Positions 31,484-40,205 of a stretch of 64,000 nt of DNA are shown piece by piece. A program made the translations under genes and the position numbers. This DNA is from Caulobacter sp031457805. Lineage in GTDB: Bacteria; Pseudomonadota; Alphaproteobacteria; Caulobacterales; Caulobacteraceae. The stretch spans positions 124,001 to 188,000 of the forward strand of contig NZ_JAVDXI010000007.1 in assembly GCF_031457805.1 (NCBI RefSeq), given 5' to 3'. The notes beneath the pieces were generated by a model. That model had not been told where the DNA came from and did no database searches. It worked only from the letters and a program-made list of their open reading frames with translations. Position 1 is the stretch's first letter, and each line of letters begins with the position of its first letter.

Positions 31484-32656
31484 ATGGGCGAAGCCTATAT
31501 CGTGGCGGCCGCGCGCACGGCCGGCGGACGCAAGGGCGGACGGGTCTCGGGCTGGCATCCGGCCGATCTGGCGGGCGAGGTGCTGAACGCCCTGGTCGAC
31601 CGCAGCGGCGCCGATCCGGCCCTGATCGAGGACGTGATCATGGGCTGCGTGGGCCAGGTGGGCGAGCAGGCCATCAACATCGCCCGCAACGCCGTGCTGG
31701 CCTCCAAGCTGCCCGAGAGCGTGCCGGCCACCTCGGTCGACCGTCAGTGCGGCTCGTCGCAGCAGTCGATCCACTTCGCCGCCGCCACCGTGATGTCGGG
31801 CGCGATGGACATCGTCATCGCGGCCGGCGTCGAGAGCATGAGCCGCGTGCCGATGGGCCTGTCCTCGGCCCTGCCCTACAAGAACGGCTTCGGGACCTAC
31901 AAGAGCCCGCGCATGGAAGAGCGCTATCCGGGCATCCAGTTCAGCCAGTTCGCCGGCGCCGAGATGCTGGCCAAGAAGTATGACCTGTCGCGCGAGCAGC
32001 TGGACGCCTTCGCTCTGGCCAGCCACCAGCGCGCCATGGCCGCGACCAAGGGCGGCAAGTTCGCCGCCGAGATCGTGCCGATCCAGGTGACCCTGCCCGA
32101 CGGCTCGGTCGAGACCCACGACGCCGATGAAGGCATCCGCTGGGACGCCACGCTGGAGTCGATCGGCGGCGTGAAGCTGCTCAGCGAAGACGGCCGCCTG
32201 ACCGCCGCCACCTCCAGCCAGATCTGCGACGGCGCGGCCGGCGTGATGATCGTCAACGAACGCGGCCTGAAGGCCCTGGGCGTCCAGCCCCTGGCCCGCA
32301 TCCACCACATGACCGTCATCGGCCATGATCCGGTGATCATGCTGGAGGCCCCGATCCCCGCCACCCAGAAGGCGCTGGAACGAGCCGGCATGAAGATCGA
32401 CGACATCGATCTCTACGAGGTCAACGAGGCCTTCGCCTCGGTGCCGACCGCGTGGCTGCAGGTGACAGGCGGCGATCCGGACAAGCTGAACGTCAACGGC
32501 GGCGCCATCGCGCTCGGCCACCCGCTGGGCGGCTCAGGCGCCAAGCTGATGACCACGCTGGTCCACGCTCTGAAGGACCGCGGCGCCCGCTATGGTCTGC
32601 AGACCATGTGCGAGGGCGGCGGCCTGGCGAACGTGACGATTGTCGAGCGGCTCTGA
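31484..32656 (+). CDS. Acetyl-CoA C-acyltransferase (thiolase)
   Basis: 390 aa, normal thiolase length. Nucleophile Cys89 in SVDRQCGSSQQ, active-site His in NGGAIALGHPLGGSGAK (about 348), and the second Cys in MCEGGGLAN (about 378). AGAGGAGG ribosome site at a good distance from ATG 31484. The sequence type (VGESMSRVPMG and DIDLYEVNEAFAS) belongs to the degradative/fatty-acid or steroid-type thiolases rather than PhaA, but the chain-length preference cannot be read. It stands alone; a GST gene follows across a repeat. Confidence 0.93.
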   Translation: MGEAYIVAAARTAGGRKGGRVSGWHPADLAGEVLNALVDRSGADPALIEDVIMGCVGQVGEQAINIARNAVLASKLPESVPATSVDRQCGSSQQSIHFAAATVMSGAMDIVIAAGVESMSRVPMGLSSALPYKNGFGTYKSPRMEERYPGIQFSQFAGAEMLAKKYDLSREQLDAFALASHQRAMAATKGGKFAAEIVPIQVTLPDGSVETHDADEGIRWDATLESIGGVKLLSEDGRLTAATSSQICDGAAGVMIVNERGLKALGVQPLARIHHMTVIGHDPVIMLEAPIPATQKALERAGMKIDDIDLYEVNEAFASVPTAWLQVTGGDPDKLNVNGGAIALGHPLGGSGAKLMTTLVHALKDRGARYGLQTMCEGGGLANVTIVERL

Positions 32657-32658
32657 TT

Positions 32659-32797
32659 TCCCCTTCTCCCCTTGCGGGAGAAGGTGTCATCCGCAGGATG
32701 ACGGATGAGGGGTGGCTCCGGCGCCGCCGAGAAACCCCTCACCCGACCGCCTTCGGCGGCCACCCTCTCCCGCAAGGGGAGAGGGATTGGAGAAGCC
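32659..32797. repeat. Intergenic repeat, CTCTCCC-CTTGCGGGAG family
   Basis: Same element as 16208-16334: CCTTCTCCCCTTGCGGGAGAAGG at the left and CCACCCTCTCCCGCAAGGGGAGAGGG-type arm at the right, with CGGATGAGGGG/CCCCTCACCCG between. It fills the gap between the thiolase and GST genes. Confidence 0.75.
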
Positions 32798-32800
32798 CCC

Positions 32801-33433
32801 ATGATCACCCTCTGGCACTGCCGCGACGCCCGCTCCTTCCGCCCGCTGTGGGCGCTGGAGGAGCTGGAGCTGCCCTATGCGCTGAAGCTCCTGCCCTTCC
32901 CGCCGCGCTTCCTGGCGCGGGAATATCTGGACGAGAACCCGCTGGGCACCATCCCGCTGCTGGTCGACGGCGAGACGCGGATGACCGAGTCCTCGGCGAT
33001 GATCGAGTACCTGTCGATGCGCCATGGCGACGGCCATCTCTCGGTGCGACCGGAGGAGCCCGGCTACGGCGCCTATCTGAACGGTCTGCTGTTCGGTGAA
33101 GCCACCCTGACGTTCCCCCAGACCCTGGTGCTGCGCTACACGCGGCTGGAGCCTGAAGAACGCCGCCAGCCACAGGTCGCCAGCGACTACGCGCGCTGGT
33201 TCCTGGCGCGGCTGCGGGGGCTCGAGGCCATCCTGGAACGCTCCCCCTTCGTGGCCGCCGACCGCTTCACCGGCGCCGACATATCGGTGGCCTACGCGCT
33301 GCTGCTGGCCCAGTCGCTGAAGCTCGACGGAGACTTCCCGCCCGCCGTCGCGGCCTACTGGTCGCGGATGCGCGAACGGCCGGCGTTTCTGCGCGCCCAG
33401 GCCGCTCAGCAGGACGCTTTGCCCAGCCTGTAG
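32801..33433 (+). CDS. Glutathione S-transferase family protein
   Basis: 210 aa. N-terminal thioredoxin-like domain with RSFRPLWALEELELPYAL (residues 9-26), PLGTIPLLVDG (cis-Pro loop, about 48-58) and TESSAMIEYL (glutathione gamma-glutamyl site, about 65-74). C-terminal all-helical domain to residue 205 with ADRFTGADISVAYALL (N-capping motif). ATG 32801 follows directly after the repeat. Substrate unknown. Confidence 0.9.
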   Translation: MITLWHCRDARSFRPLWALEELELPYALKLLPFPPRFLAREYLDENPLGTIPLLVDGETRMTESSAMIEYLSMRHGDGHLSVRPEEPGYGAYLNGLLFGEATLTFPQTLVLRYTRLEPEERRQPQVASDYARWFLARLRGLEAILERSPFVAADRFTGADISVAYALLLAQSLKLDGDFPPAVAAYWSRMRERPAFLRAQAAQQDALPSL

Positions 33434-33522
33434 CCGAGCTTTATCGTCTTACGGCAAATTAACTGAGCGCCACGGGCATTGTCGGCTAGAAGGCCCTCGG
33501 ACTTCCAACTTGGGCTGGGGAT

Positions 33523-34659
33523 ATGGTCGTGTTGCACGGGATCAACGGGCGTCGCCCCCGTTTGAGCGCGCTGGTGTTGGTTCTGGGCGTGAGCGCGATC
33601 GCTCTGGCCGGATGCGGGGACAAGAAGGCCAAGGCCCCGAAGTCCGCACCGTCGGCTTCCGCCACCGTCAGCGTCATCGTCGTCGCCAGCCAGACGATCG
33701 CCCGCGAGATCAACGCCACGGGCACCATCTCGCCCTGGGAAGAGGTGCCGGTCGGCGCCGAGACCGGCGGCCTCACCGCCCTCTCGGTCAACGCCGAGGA
33801 AGGCCAGGTCGTCCAGGCGGGCCAGGTCCTGGTCAAGCTGAACGATGCGCTGATCAGCGCCCAACTGCGCCAGCAGGAGGCCGCCGTGGCCAGCGCCAAG
33901 GCGACGCTCGCCGAGGCCAACGCTGCGCTGAACCGGGCGCGTGAACTGCAGGCCAAGGGTTATCTGTCGCAAGCGGGTCTCGACACCGCCACCACCCGGC
34001 AGGCGACCGCCGCCGCCAACCTGGCCGCCGCCGAAGCGGGCCGGGGCGAGACCGCCGCGCGCGTGGCCCAGACCGCCATCCGCGCCCCGGTCAGCGGCCT
34101 GATCAGCCGCCGCAGCGTCACCAAGGGCCAGATCGTCAGCGCCGGTTCGGAACTGTTCCGCATCGTCCGCGACAGCCGGCTGGAGCTGGACGCCGAGATC
34201 CCTGAGACCGACCTTGCCGCCATCAAGGCCGGCATGCCCGCGCGCGTCTATTCCGACAAGGTCGGCGAGATGACCGGCCGGGTGCGTCTGGTCACCTCCG
34301 AGGTCAATCCCACCAGCCGCCTGGGCACGGCGCGCATCTCGCTGAGCGCCATGGGCGGCTTCCGCCCTGGCATGTTCGCCCGCGCCACGATCGACGCCGG
34401 CGACCAACCGGCCCTGGTCGTTCCCAGCGAGTCGGTGCTCTACCGCGAGAACCGGCCCGGCGTGTTCGTGGTCGACGCGGCCCGGAAGGCTCACTTCCGC
34501 CGCATCACCATCCTGGCCACGACCAGCGACCGCATCGCCGCCGCCGGCCTGACCGCCGGCGAGCACGTGGTGGTCGAGGGCGCAGGCTTCCTGGGCGAAG
34601 GCGATCTGGTCCGCGTCAGCGGCGAGAAGACCCTTCCGCCCGCCACGACCGCCCGCTGA
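33523..34659 (+). CDS. RND efflux periplasmic adaptor (MexA/AcrA type)
   Basis: 378 aa lipoprotein. Signal ends with the lipobox LAGC (Cys near residue 27). Order: short N-terminal barrel, biotinyl-lipoyl half (GQVVQAGQVLVKLND, about 100), helical hairpin (about 110-170), second lipoyl half (IRAPVSGLISRRSVTKGQIV, about 186-205), beta-barrel (about 215-290) and membrane-proximal domain. It would bridge the inner-membrane pump to an outer-membrane channel. The pump gene follows 11 bases downstream; no TolC/NodT-like gene is next to them, so the channel is supplied elsewhere. Confidence 0.93.
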   Translation: MVVLHGINGRRPRLSALVLVLGVSAIALAGCGDKKAKAPKSAPSASATVSVIVVASQTIAREINATGTISPWEEVPVGAETGGLTALSVNAEEGQVVQAGQVLVKLNDALISAQLRQQEAAVASAKATLAEANAALNRARELQAKGYLSQAGLDTATTRQATAAANLAAAEAGRGETAARVAQTAIRAPVSGLISRRSVTKGQIVSAGSELFRIVRDSRLELDAEIPETDLAAIKAGMPARVYSDKVGEMTGRVRLVTSEVNPTSRLGTARISLSAMGGFRPGMFARATIDAGDQPALVVPSESVLYRENRPGVFVVDAARKAHFRRITILATTSDRIAAAGLTAGEHVVVEGAGFLGEGDLVRVSGEKTLPPATTAR

Positions 34660-34670
34660 GGACGCGCCCC

Positions 34671-37600
34671 ATGCGCAACATCTCCTCCTGGTCGATCAAG
34701 AACCCGATCCCCGTCATCCTGCTGTTCCTGCTGCTGACCATCGCGGGTCTGGCGGGCTTCCGCAGCATGCGGATCAACAACAATCCCGACGTCGACTTCC
34801 CGTTCGTCGTCGTCACGGCCGTGCGACCCGGCGCGGCCCCCAGCGAGCTTGAGACCCAGGTCACCCGCCTGATCGAGGACTCGATCTCGGGCCTGGGCCA
34901 GGTGCGTCACGTCAACTCCACCATCGTGGACGGCGCCTCGACCACCTTCATCGAGTTCGAGCTGGGGGTGGACCACGAGCAGGTCACCAACGACGTCCGC
35001 AACGCCATGTCCAACCTGCGGGGCGCTCTGCCCCAGGACATGCAGGAGCCGATCGTCAACCGCATCGACGTCACGGGCGGCGGGCTGATCACCTACGTGG
35101 TCAGGGCCCCCACCATGACGCCCGAGCAGCGCAGCTGGTTCGTCGACAACGAGGTCAGCCGAACCCTGTTGGCCATCAAGGGCGTGCGGCAGGTCAACCG
35201 ACAGGGGGGCGTCGATCGCGAGATCGAGGTCGCCTTGGATCCCGACCGTCTGGCCGCGCGCGGCGTCACCGCCGCCGCCGTCAGCCAGGCCCTGGTCTCA
35301 TCCAACGCCGACCTGCCCGGCGGCCGGGTGACCGTCTCGGGCTCCGAGCGCGCCATCCGCACCCTGGGCGCGGCCGGCTCGATCGAGCAGCTGCGCGAGA
35401 CCCGCGTGCCCCTGTCGTCCGGCGGCACCGTGCGGCTGGCGGACCTGGGCACGGTCACCGACCACTGGGCCGAGCCCCGCTCGCGCGCCCGCTTCGACGG
35501 CCAGGAGGTCGTGACCTTCAACATGGTCCGCGGCCGCGGCGCGTCCGAGGTGCAGACCGCCCAGAAGGTCCGCAAGGCGATCGAGAAGCTCGACGAGGCC
35601 CGCCCCGAGCTCGAGATCAAGGAGATCACCTCCAACGTGAAGTACATTGAGGAGAGCTATCTCGCCTCGATGGAAGCCCTGATCGTCGGCGCGATCCTGG
35701 CCGTGCTGGTGGTGCTGCTGTTCCTGCGCGACTGGCGCGCCACGCTGCTGGCGGCGGTGGCCATCCCGGCCTCGTTGTTCCCAACCTTCGCGATCCTGGC
35801 GCCGATGGGCCAGTCGCTGAACGGCATCACCCTGCTGGCCCTGTCGCTGACCGTCGGCATCCTCGTCGACGACGCCATCGTCGAGATCGAGAACATCGTC
35901 CGCCACATGCGGGGCGGAAAGAGTCCCTACGCGGCGGCGATGGAGGCGGCCGACGAGATCGGTCTGGCCGTGGTGGCGACCACCTTCACCATCGTGGCGG
36001 TGTTCGCGCCCGTCGGCTTCATGCCGGGGATCATCGGCAAGTTCTTCCAGGCCTTCGCCCTGGCGGCCTGTATCTCGGTGCTGTTCTCGCTGGTCGTGGC
36101 CCGCCTGCTGACGCCGCTGATGGGCGCCTACATGCTCAAGGCCGACGCCAAGCACGAGGACAAGGACCCGCCGTGGATGGGCCCCTACCTCAAGAGCCTG
36201 AACTGGGGCCTGAACAATCGCTGGAAGGTCCTGTGGATGGGCGTGCCGATGTTCGGCCTGTCGATCTACCTGGCCACCCTGCTGCCGTTCGAGTTCCAGC
36301 CGCAGGTCGACCGCGGCCGGGCCGAGTTCTCGATCGAGCTGCCGCCCGGCGCCACGCTGGATGAGACCGACGCCATCGTTCAGCGCGTCACCCGCGAGTT
36401 GCGCGCCCGCAAGGAGGTCGTCAGCGTCTACGCCGCCGTCGGCGAGAACAACGCGGTCAACAAGGCCAGCGTCACCGCCGACCTGACCGACAAGGGCGAG
36501 CGGATCAGCCAGAAGGTGTTCAGCCGTCAGATGGTCGACCAGTTCGCCGCCATCCCCGGCGCACGCATCGGGGCCGGCAGCAACAGCGGCGGCGGCCCGT
36601 CGGACGGCGGCAGCTACACCTTGAGCCTCGTCAGCGACAACGGCCCGGCCCTAGAAGCCGCCGCGCGCAAGGTCGAGGCCGAGATGCGCTCGGTCCCGGG
36701 CCTGGCGCACGTGGTCAACACCGCCGCCATCGCCCGTCCCGAGATCGTGGTGACGCCCAGGCCCGACCAGGCCGCCCGCGCCGGCGTCACGGCCGGCGCC
36801 ATCTCCCAGGCCGTGCGCGTGGCCACCATCGGCGACGTCGACCAGAACCTGCCCAAGTACAATCTGGGCGACCGCCAGGTGCCGATCCGCCTGCGCCTGG
36901 ATGACAGCGCCCGCGCCGACATCGCCGTGCTGCAGACCCTGCAGGTGCCTTCGCCCAACGGCCCCGTGCCGCTGAACGCGGTGGCCGACGTGCGCTTCGG
37001 CGCGGGTCCCTCGCAGATCAACCGCCAGGATCGCGCCCGCGTCGCCACCATCACCGCCGAACTCGACGGCATCGTGGTGGGCGAGGCCTCCAAGCGGGTC
37101 CATGATCTGCCGTCGGTCAAGAATCTGCCGACCGGCGTCAAGGAAGTGGCCGCCGGCGACGCCGAGTTCATCCAGGAGATGGTCACCGGCTTCCTGGGCG
37201 CGCTGATCACCGGCATCCTCCTGATGTACGTCGTGCTGGTGCTGCTGTTCCGTAGCTTCGCCCATCCGGTGACGATCATGGTGGCCCTGCCGCTGGCCAT
37301 CGGCGGCGCGTTTGGCCTGCTGGTCCTGGCCCGCTCCAGCTTCTCGATCTCGACCCTGATCGGGATCCTGATGCTGATGGGCATCGCGGCCAAGAACTCG
37401 ATCCTGCTGGTCGAGTACGCGATCATGGCCATGAAGGAACAGGGCATGGACAAGCGCACGGCGATCATCGACGCCGCCCACAAGCGCGCCCGTCCGATCC
37501 TGATGACCACCGTGGCCATGGGCGCGGGCATGCTGCCCACCGCCGTCGGCCTGGGCGCCGAGGTCGAGTTTCGCGCCCCGATGGCCATCGCCGTCATCGG

Positions 37601-37751
37601 CGGCCTGATCACCTCGACCCTGCTGTCGCTGCTCTACATCCCAGTGGTGTTCGTGCTGATGGACGGCCTGAAGGTCCGCGCCGAACGGCTGATGGCCCGC
37701 ATGTTCGGCGGCCAGCACCACGTGGCGGCCAAGAAGCCGATCGTGGAGTAG
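34671..37751 (+). CDS. RND multidrug efflux permease (AcrB/HAE1 family)
   Basis: 1026 aa proton-driven inner-membrane pump, normal length. Twelve membrane helices in the RND pattern (helix 1 at about 11-30, then two large periplasmic loops). Helix 4 includes SLTVGILVDDAIVEIENIVRHM with the paired Asp of the proton relay (about 400-405), and the second half has LMGIAAKNSILLVEYA (about 905-920) with the conserved Lys. Operon with the adaptor. Substrates cannot be inferred; the sequence type resembles the MdtB/MexF-like group of alphaproteobacteria. Confidence 0.95.
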   Translation: MRNISSWSIKNPIPVILLFLLLTIAGLAGFRSMRINNNPDVDFPFVVVTAVRPGAAPSELETQVTRLIEDSISGLGQVRHVNSTIVDGASTTFIEFELGVDHEQVTNDVRNAMSNLRGALPQDMQEPIVNRIDVTGGGLITYVVRAPTMTPEQRSWFVDNEVSRTLLAIKGVRQVNRQGGVDREIEVALDPDRLAARGVTAAAVSQALVSSNADLPGGRVTVSGSERAIRTLGAAGSIEQLRETRVPLSSGGTVRLADLGTVTDHWAEPRSRARFDGQEVVTFNMVRGRGASEVQTAQKVRKAIEKLDEARPELEIKEITSNVKYIEESYLASMEALIVGAILAVLVVLLFLRDWRATLLAAVAIPASLFPTFAILAPMGQSLNGITLLALSLTVGILVDDAIVEIENIVRHMRGGKSPYAAAMEAADEIGLAVVATTFTIVAVFAPVGFMPGIIGKFFQAFALAACISVLFSLVVARLLTPLMGAYMLKADAKHEDKDPPWMGPYLKSLNWGLNNRWKVLWMGVPMFGLSIYLATLLPFEFQPQVDRGRAEFSIELPPGATLDETDAIVQRVTRELRARKEVVSVYAAVGENNAVNKASVTADLTDKGERISQKVFSRQMVDQFAAIPGARIGAGSNSGGGPSDGGSYTLSLVSDNGPALEAAARKVEAEMRSVPGLAHVVNTAAIARPEIVVTPRPDQAARAGVTAGAISQAVRVATIGDVDQNLPKYNLGDRQVPIRLRLDDSARADIAVLQTLQVPSPNGPVPLNAVADVRFGAGPSQINRQDRARVATITAELDGIVVGEASKRVHDLPSVKNLPTGVKEVAAGDAEFIQEMVTGFLGALITGILLMYVVLVLLFRSFAHPVTIMVALPLAIGGAFGLLVLARSSFSISTLIGILMLMGIAAKNSILLVEYAIMAMKEQGMDKRTAIIDAAHKRARPILMTTVAMGAGMLPTAVGLGAEVEFRAPMAIAVIGGLITSTLLSLLYIPVVFVLMDGLKVRAERLMARMFGGQHHVAAKKPIVE

Positions 37752-37758
37752 TGTAAAT

Positions 37759-37889
37759 CCGGCTTCCCCGGCGAATGCCGGGGCCCAGATCGAATCCACC
37801 AACGCCCTTCGCTGGCTCTCGGCGGAGGGCGTTTGCACATCCAACTCACCGAATGAAGCTGGGCCCCGGCATTCGCCAGGGAGATCGGA
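37759..37889. repeat. Paired palindromic repeat, CCCCGGCGAATGCCGGGG family
   Basis: Two facing copies: CCCCGGCGAATGCCGGGGCCCAGAT at the left and the reverse at the right (GGGCCCCGGCATTCGCC), about 80 bases apart, between the pump and the convergent esterase gene. Same family as 43983-44087 and 50330-50460. Confidence 0.8.
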
Positions 37890-37899
37890 GGCTTTCCCA

Positions 37900-38571
37900 T
37901 CACCCCCGCAACGCCTGGGCCACGACCGGGGCCAGGCGCTCGGCGATGACGCGGGCGCCGTCGGCGTTCGGATGGATGCCGTCGCGCTGCATGTAGCGCG
38001 ACATGCCGATCACCCCAGTGAAGAAGTCGGGCGCATAGAACACCCCCTGCTCGCGGGCCAAATCCGGATAGATGGCGTTGAACCGCCGGGCGTAGGCCGC
38101 GCCCAGTAGCGCCGGAGCCCTGACGCCCGCCAGCACGACTCGAACGCCCCGCGACTTCAGGTGCTGGATGATCGCCCGCAGGTTCGCCTTGGCCCTGGAC
38201 GGGTCGACGCCTTGCAGCAGGTCGTTGCCGCCCAGCGCCACAACGCAGACACGGGTCTCGGCCGGCACGCGGCCCACGCGGGCGAGACCCCCGCCCGTCG
38301 TGTCGCCCAGAACCCCCAGTCCTCGGACCTGCACGCGCGCGCCCCTCTGCTCCAGCGCCGACTGCAGGCGGGCCGGGAGCGCACGGTCGGTCGTGAGCCC
38401 GAGCCCCGCGGTGATCGAGTCGCCCAGCACCGTCACCACCGGCGCAGGCGGCGGCGCCTTGGGCTTGCGCGACGCGGCCACCGCCGCCCCGGGCATGGAC
38501 AGGGCCAGAAGAGTCGCCAGGACGCGCCGGCGATCGGGGGCTGACAAAGGCTGGGACATCACCATGGGCAA
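37900..38571 (-). CDS. SGNH/GDSL esterase (TesA-like arylesterase)
   Basis: 223 aa. Block I GDSITAGLG with Ser near residue 52, block III GGND near 116, and block V DGIHPNADG near 196 with the Asp-His pair, the TesA/arylesterase pattern. The N-terminus is a Tat-like leader (DRRRVLATLLAL...). The start is uncertain: TTG 38571 lies 11 bases after AAGGAG, while ATG 38565 or 38559 are farther from it. Probably a periplasmic lysophospholipase/esterase; substrate unknown. Confidence 0.88.
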   Translation of the reverse strand: MPMVMSQPLSAPDRRRVLATLLALSMPGAAVAASRKPKAPPPAPVVTVLGDSITAGLGLTTDRALPARLQSALEQRGARVQVRGLGVLGDTTGGGLARVGRVPAETRVCVVALGGNDLLQGVDPSRAKANLRAIIQHLKSRGVRVVLAGVRAPALLGAAYARRFNAIYPDLAREQGVFYAPDFFTGVIGMSRYMQRDGIHPNADGARVIAERLAPVVAQALRG

Positions 38572-38643
38572 ACCGTATCGTTCTCCTTCAGAACATAATC
38601 ATGACCCTGCGCGTTGAACGCAGGCTGAAGGGGAGAAGCGCCG

Positions 38644-39972
38644 ATGCGCCGACAGGTTCGCGAAATCTTGATCATCGGCGTGGCGGCCGGAGCGCTCACC
38701 GCCTGCGGTCAGAGCCCGGGCGCGCCGAACACGACGGTCGGCTACGGGCCCAATCCGACCCTGCCCGAGCCAAGCCGCAGCCTGCTGCCGACGGTCAAGA
38801 TCTCCAAGGTCGTCGGCTGGTCCAATGACGCCAAGCCCCGTGCGCCCGCCGGCTTCACCGTGCAGCCGTTCGCGACGGGCCTCGATCACCCCCGCTGGCT
38901 GCTGGTCCTGCCCAATGGCGACGTGCTGGTCGCCGAGAGCAACAAGCCCGCCCGCCAGGACAAGCCCAAGGGTCTGCGCGCCTTCGCCGAGGCCACACTG
39001 ATGAAGAAGGCCGGCGCGGGCGTCCCCAGCGCTGACCGCATCAGCCTGCTGCGCGACCAGGACGGCGACGGGATCGCCGATCTGAAGACCCCGTTCCTGG
39101 TCAATCTGCACTCGCCGTTCGGCATGGCCCTGGTCGGAAACACGCTCTACGTGGCCAACGCCGACGCCATCGTCGCCTTCCCCTATGTCGAGGGCGCGAC
39201 GACGATCTCGGACGGCCCCCGCAAGATCGCCGACCTGCCGGGCGGGCCGATCAACCACCACTGGACCAAGAACATCATCGCCAGCCCGGACGGGACCAAG
39301 CTCTACGCAACCGTCGGCTCCAACAGCAATGTCGGCGAGAACGGGATGGACAACGAGATCGACCGCGCCGCGATCCTCGAGGTCGATCTGGCCACGGGCC
39401 AGAAGCGCGTCTTCGCCTCGGGCCTGCGCAACCCCGTCGGCCTGTCGTGGAACCCGGCCAATGGCCAGCTGTGGACTTCGGTCAACGAACGCGACGAGCT
39501 GGGCAATGATCTGGTGCCCGACTACATGACCTCGGTGCGCGACGGCGGCTTCTACGGCTGGCCCTACAGCTATTTCGGCCGGCACGTCGACAAGCGGATC
39601 AAGGACAAGGACCGCCGCCCCGATCTCGTCGAGCGCGCCATCGTCCCTGACTACGCGCTAGGCGCCCACACCGCCTCTCTGGGCCTGACCTTCTATACCG
39701 GCGCCAGCTTCCCGGCCCGCTACAAGGATGGCGTGTTCGTCGGCCAGCACGGCTCGTGGAACCGCAATCCACAGGCCGGCTACAAGGTCGTGTTCATCCC
39801 CTTCAGCGGCGGCAAGCCGGCGGGCGGGGTGGAGGACTTTCTGACCGGCTTCCTCGATAGCGAAGGCAGGGCCCAGGGACGACCGGTCGGTGTGACGGTG
39901 GACAGCGAAGGCGCCCTGTTGGTGGCCGACGATGTGGGCGACGTGGTCTGGCGGGTGAGTGCGGCGAAGTAG
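38644..39972 (+). CDS. Sorbosone/PQQ-dependent sugar-dehydrogenase-like lipoprotein
   Basis: 442 aa. Signal ends in a lipobox LTAC (Cys near 21). Six-bladed beta-propeller of the GSDH/L-sorbosone dehydrogenase group, with GLDHPRWLLVLPNGDVLVAESN (about 80-100), GPINHHWTKNII (about 202-213), GLRNPVGLSW (about 260) and the terminal GVTVDSEGALLVADDVGDVVWRV. Such proteins use PQQ to oxidise sugars or aldoses in the periplasm, if PQQ is available. AGGGGAG lies upstream of ATG 38644. Substrate not assignable. Confidence 0.88.
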   Translation: MRRQVREILIIGVAAGALTACGQSPGAPNTTVGYGPNPTLPEPSRSLLPTVKISKVVGWSNDAKPRAPAGFTVQPFATGLDHPRWLLVLPNGDVLVAESNKPARQDKPKGLRAFAEATLMKKAGAGVPSADRISLLRDQDGDGIADLKTPFLVNLHSPFGMALVGNTLYVANADAIVAFPYVEGATTISDGPRKIADLPGGPINHHWTKNIIASPDGTKLYATVGSNSNVGENGMDNEIDRAAILEVDLATGQKRVFASGLRNPVGLSWNPANGQLWTSVNERDELGNDLVPDYMTSVRDGGFYGWPYSYFGRHVDKRIKDKDRRPDLVERAIVPDYALGAHTASLGLTFYTGASFPARYKDGVFVGQHGSWNRNPQAGYKVVFIPFSGGKPAGGVEDFLTGFLDSEGRAQGRPVGVTVDSEGALLVADDVGDVVWRVSAAK

Positions 39973-39984
39973 GAGGCGTTTCAA

Positions 39985-40125
39985 GCGCCCTCTCCCAGAG
40001 GGAGAGGGTTGGGGAGAGGGGCTACGGCGTTCGACGGAGCGCCGGCACGCCGTCTAGCCTTGTACCCCCTCTCCCTCCCACCGCTTTGCGGCGGGCCCCG
40101 CCCTCTCCCTTTGGGAGAGGGATTC
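39985..40125. repeat. Diverged intergenic repeat (CCCTCTCCCAGAGGGAGAGGG type)
   Basis: CGCCCTCTCCCAGAGGGAG at the left and CCCTCTCCCTTTGGGAGAGGG at the right, with a CCCCCTCTCCCTCC segment between. Related in sequence and layout to the repeats at 16208 and 32659. Located between a dehydrogenase-like and a carotenoid oxygenase gene. Confidence 0.65.
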
Positions 40126-40205
40126 TGTTTCCCCCGCCCCACAGGGAAACTTGCACAACAAGACTGACTGACCGTAAGCTCCTCCCAAAATCGGAGGATC
40201 CGCCC

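Noticed and set aside
33523..37751. Identification of the RND pair as the AcrAB-NodT/TipR system of Caulobacter
   Set aside because: No NodT-type outer-membrane gene or TetR repressor is adjacent, so the pair is left unnamed.
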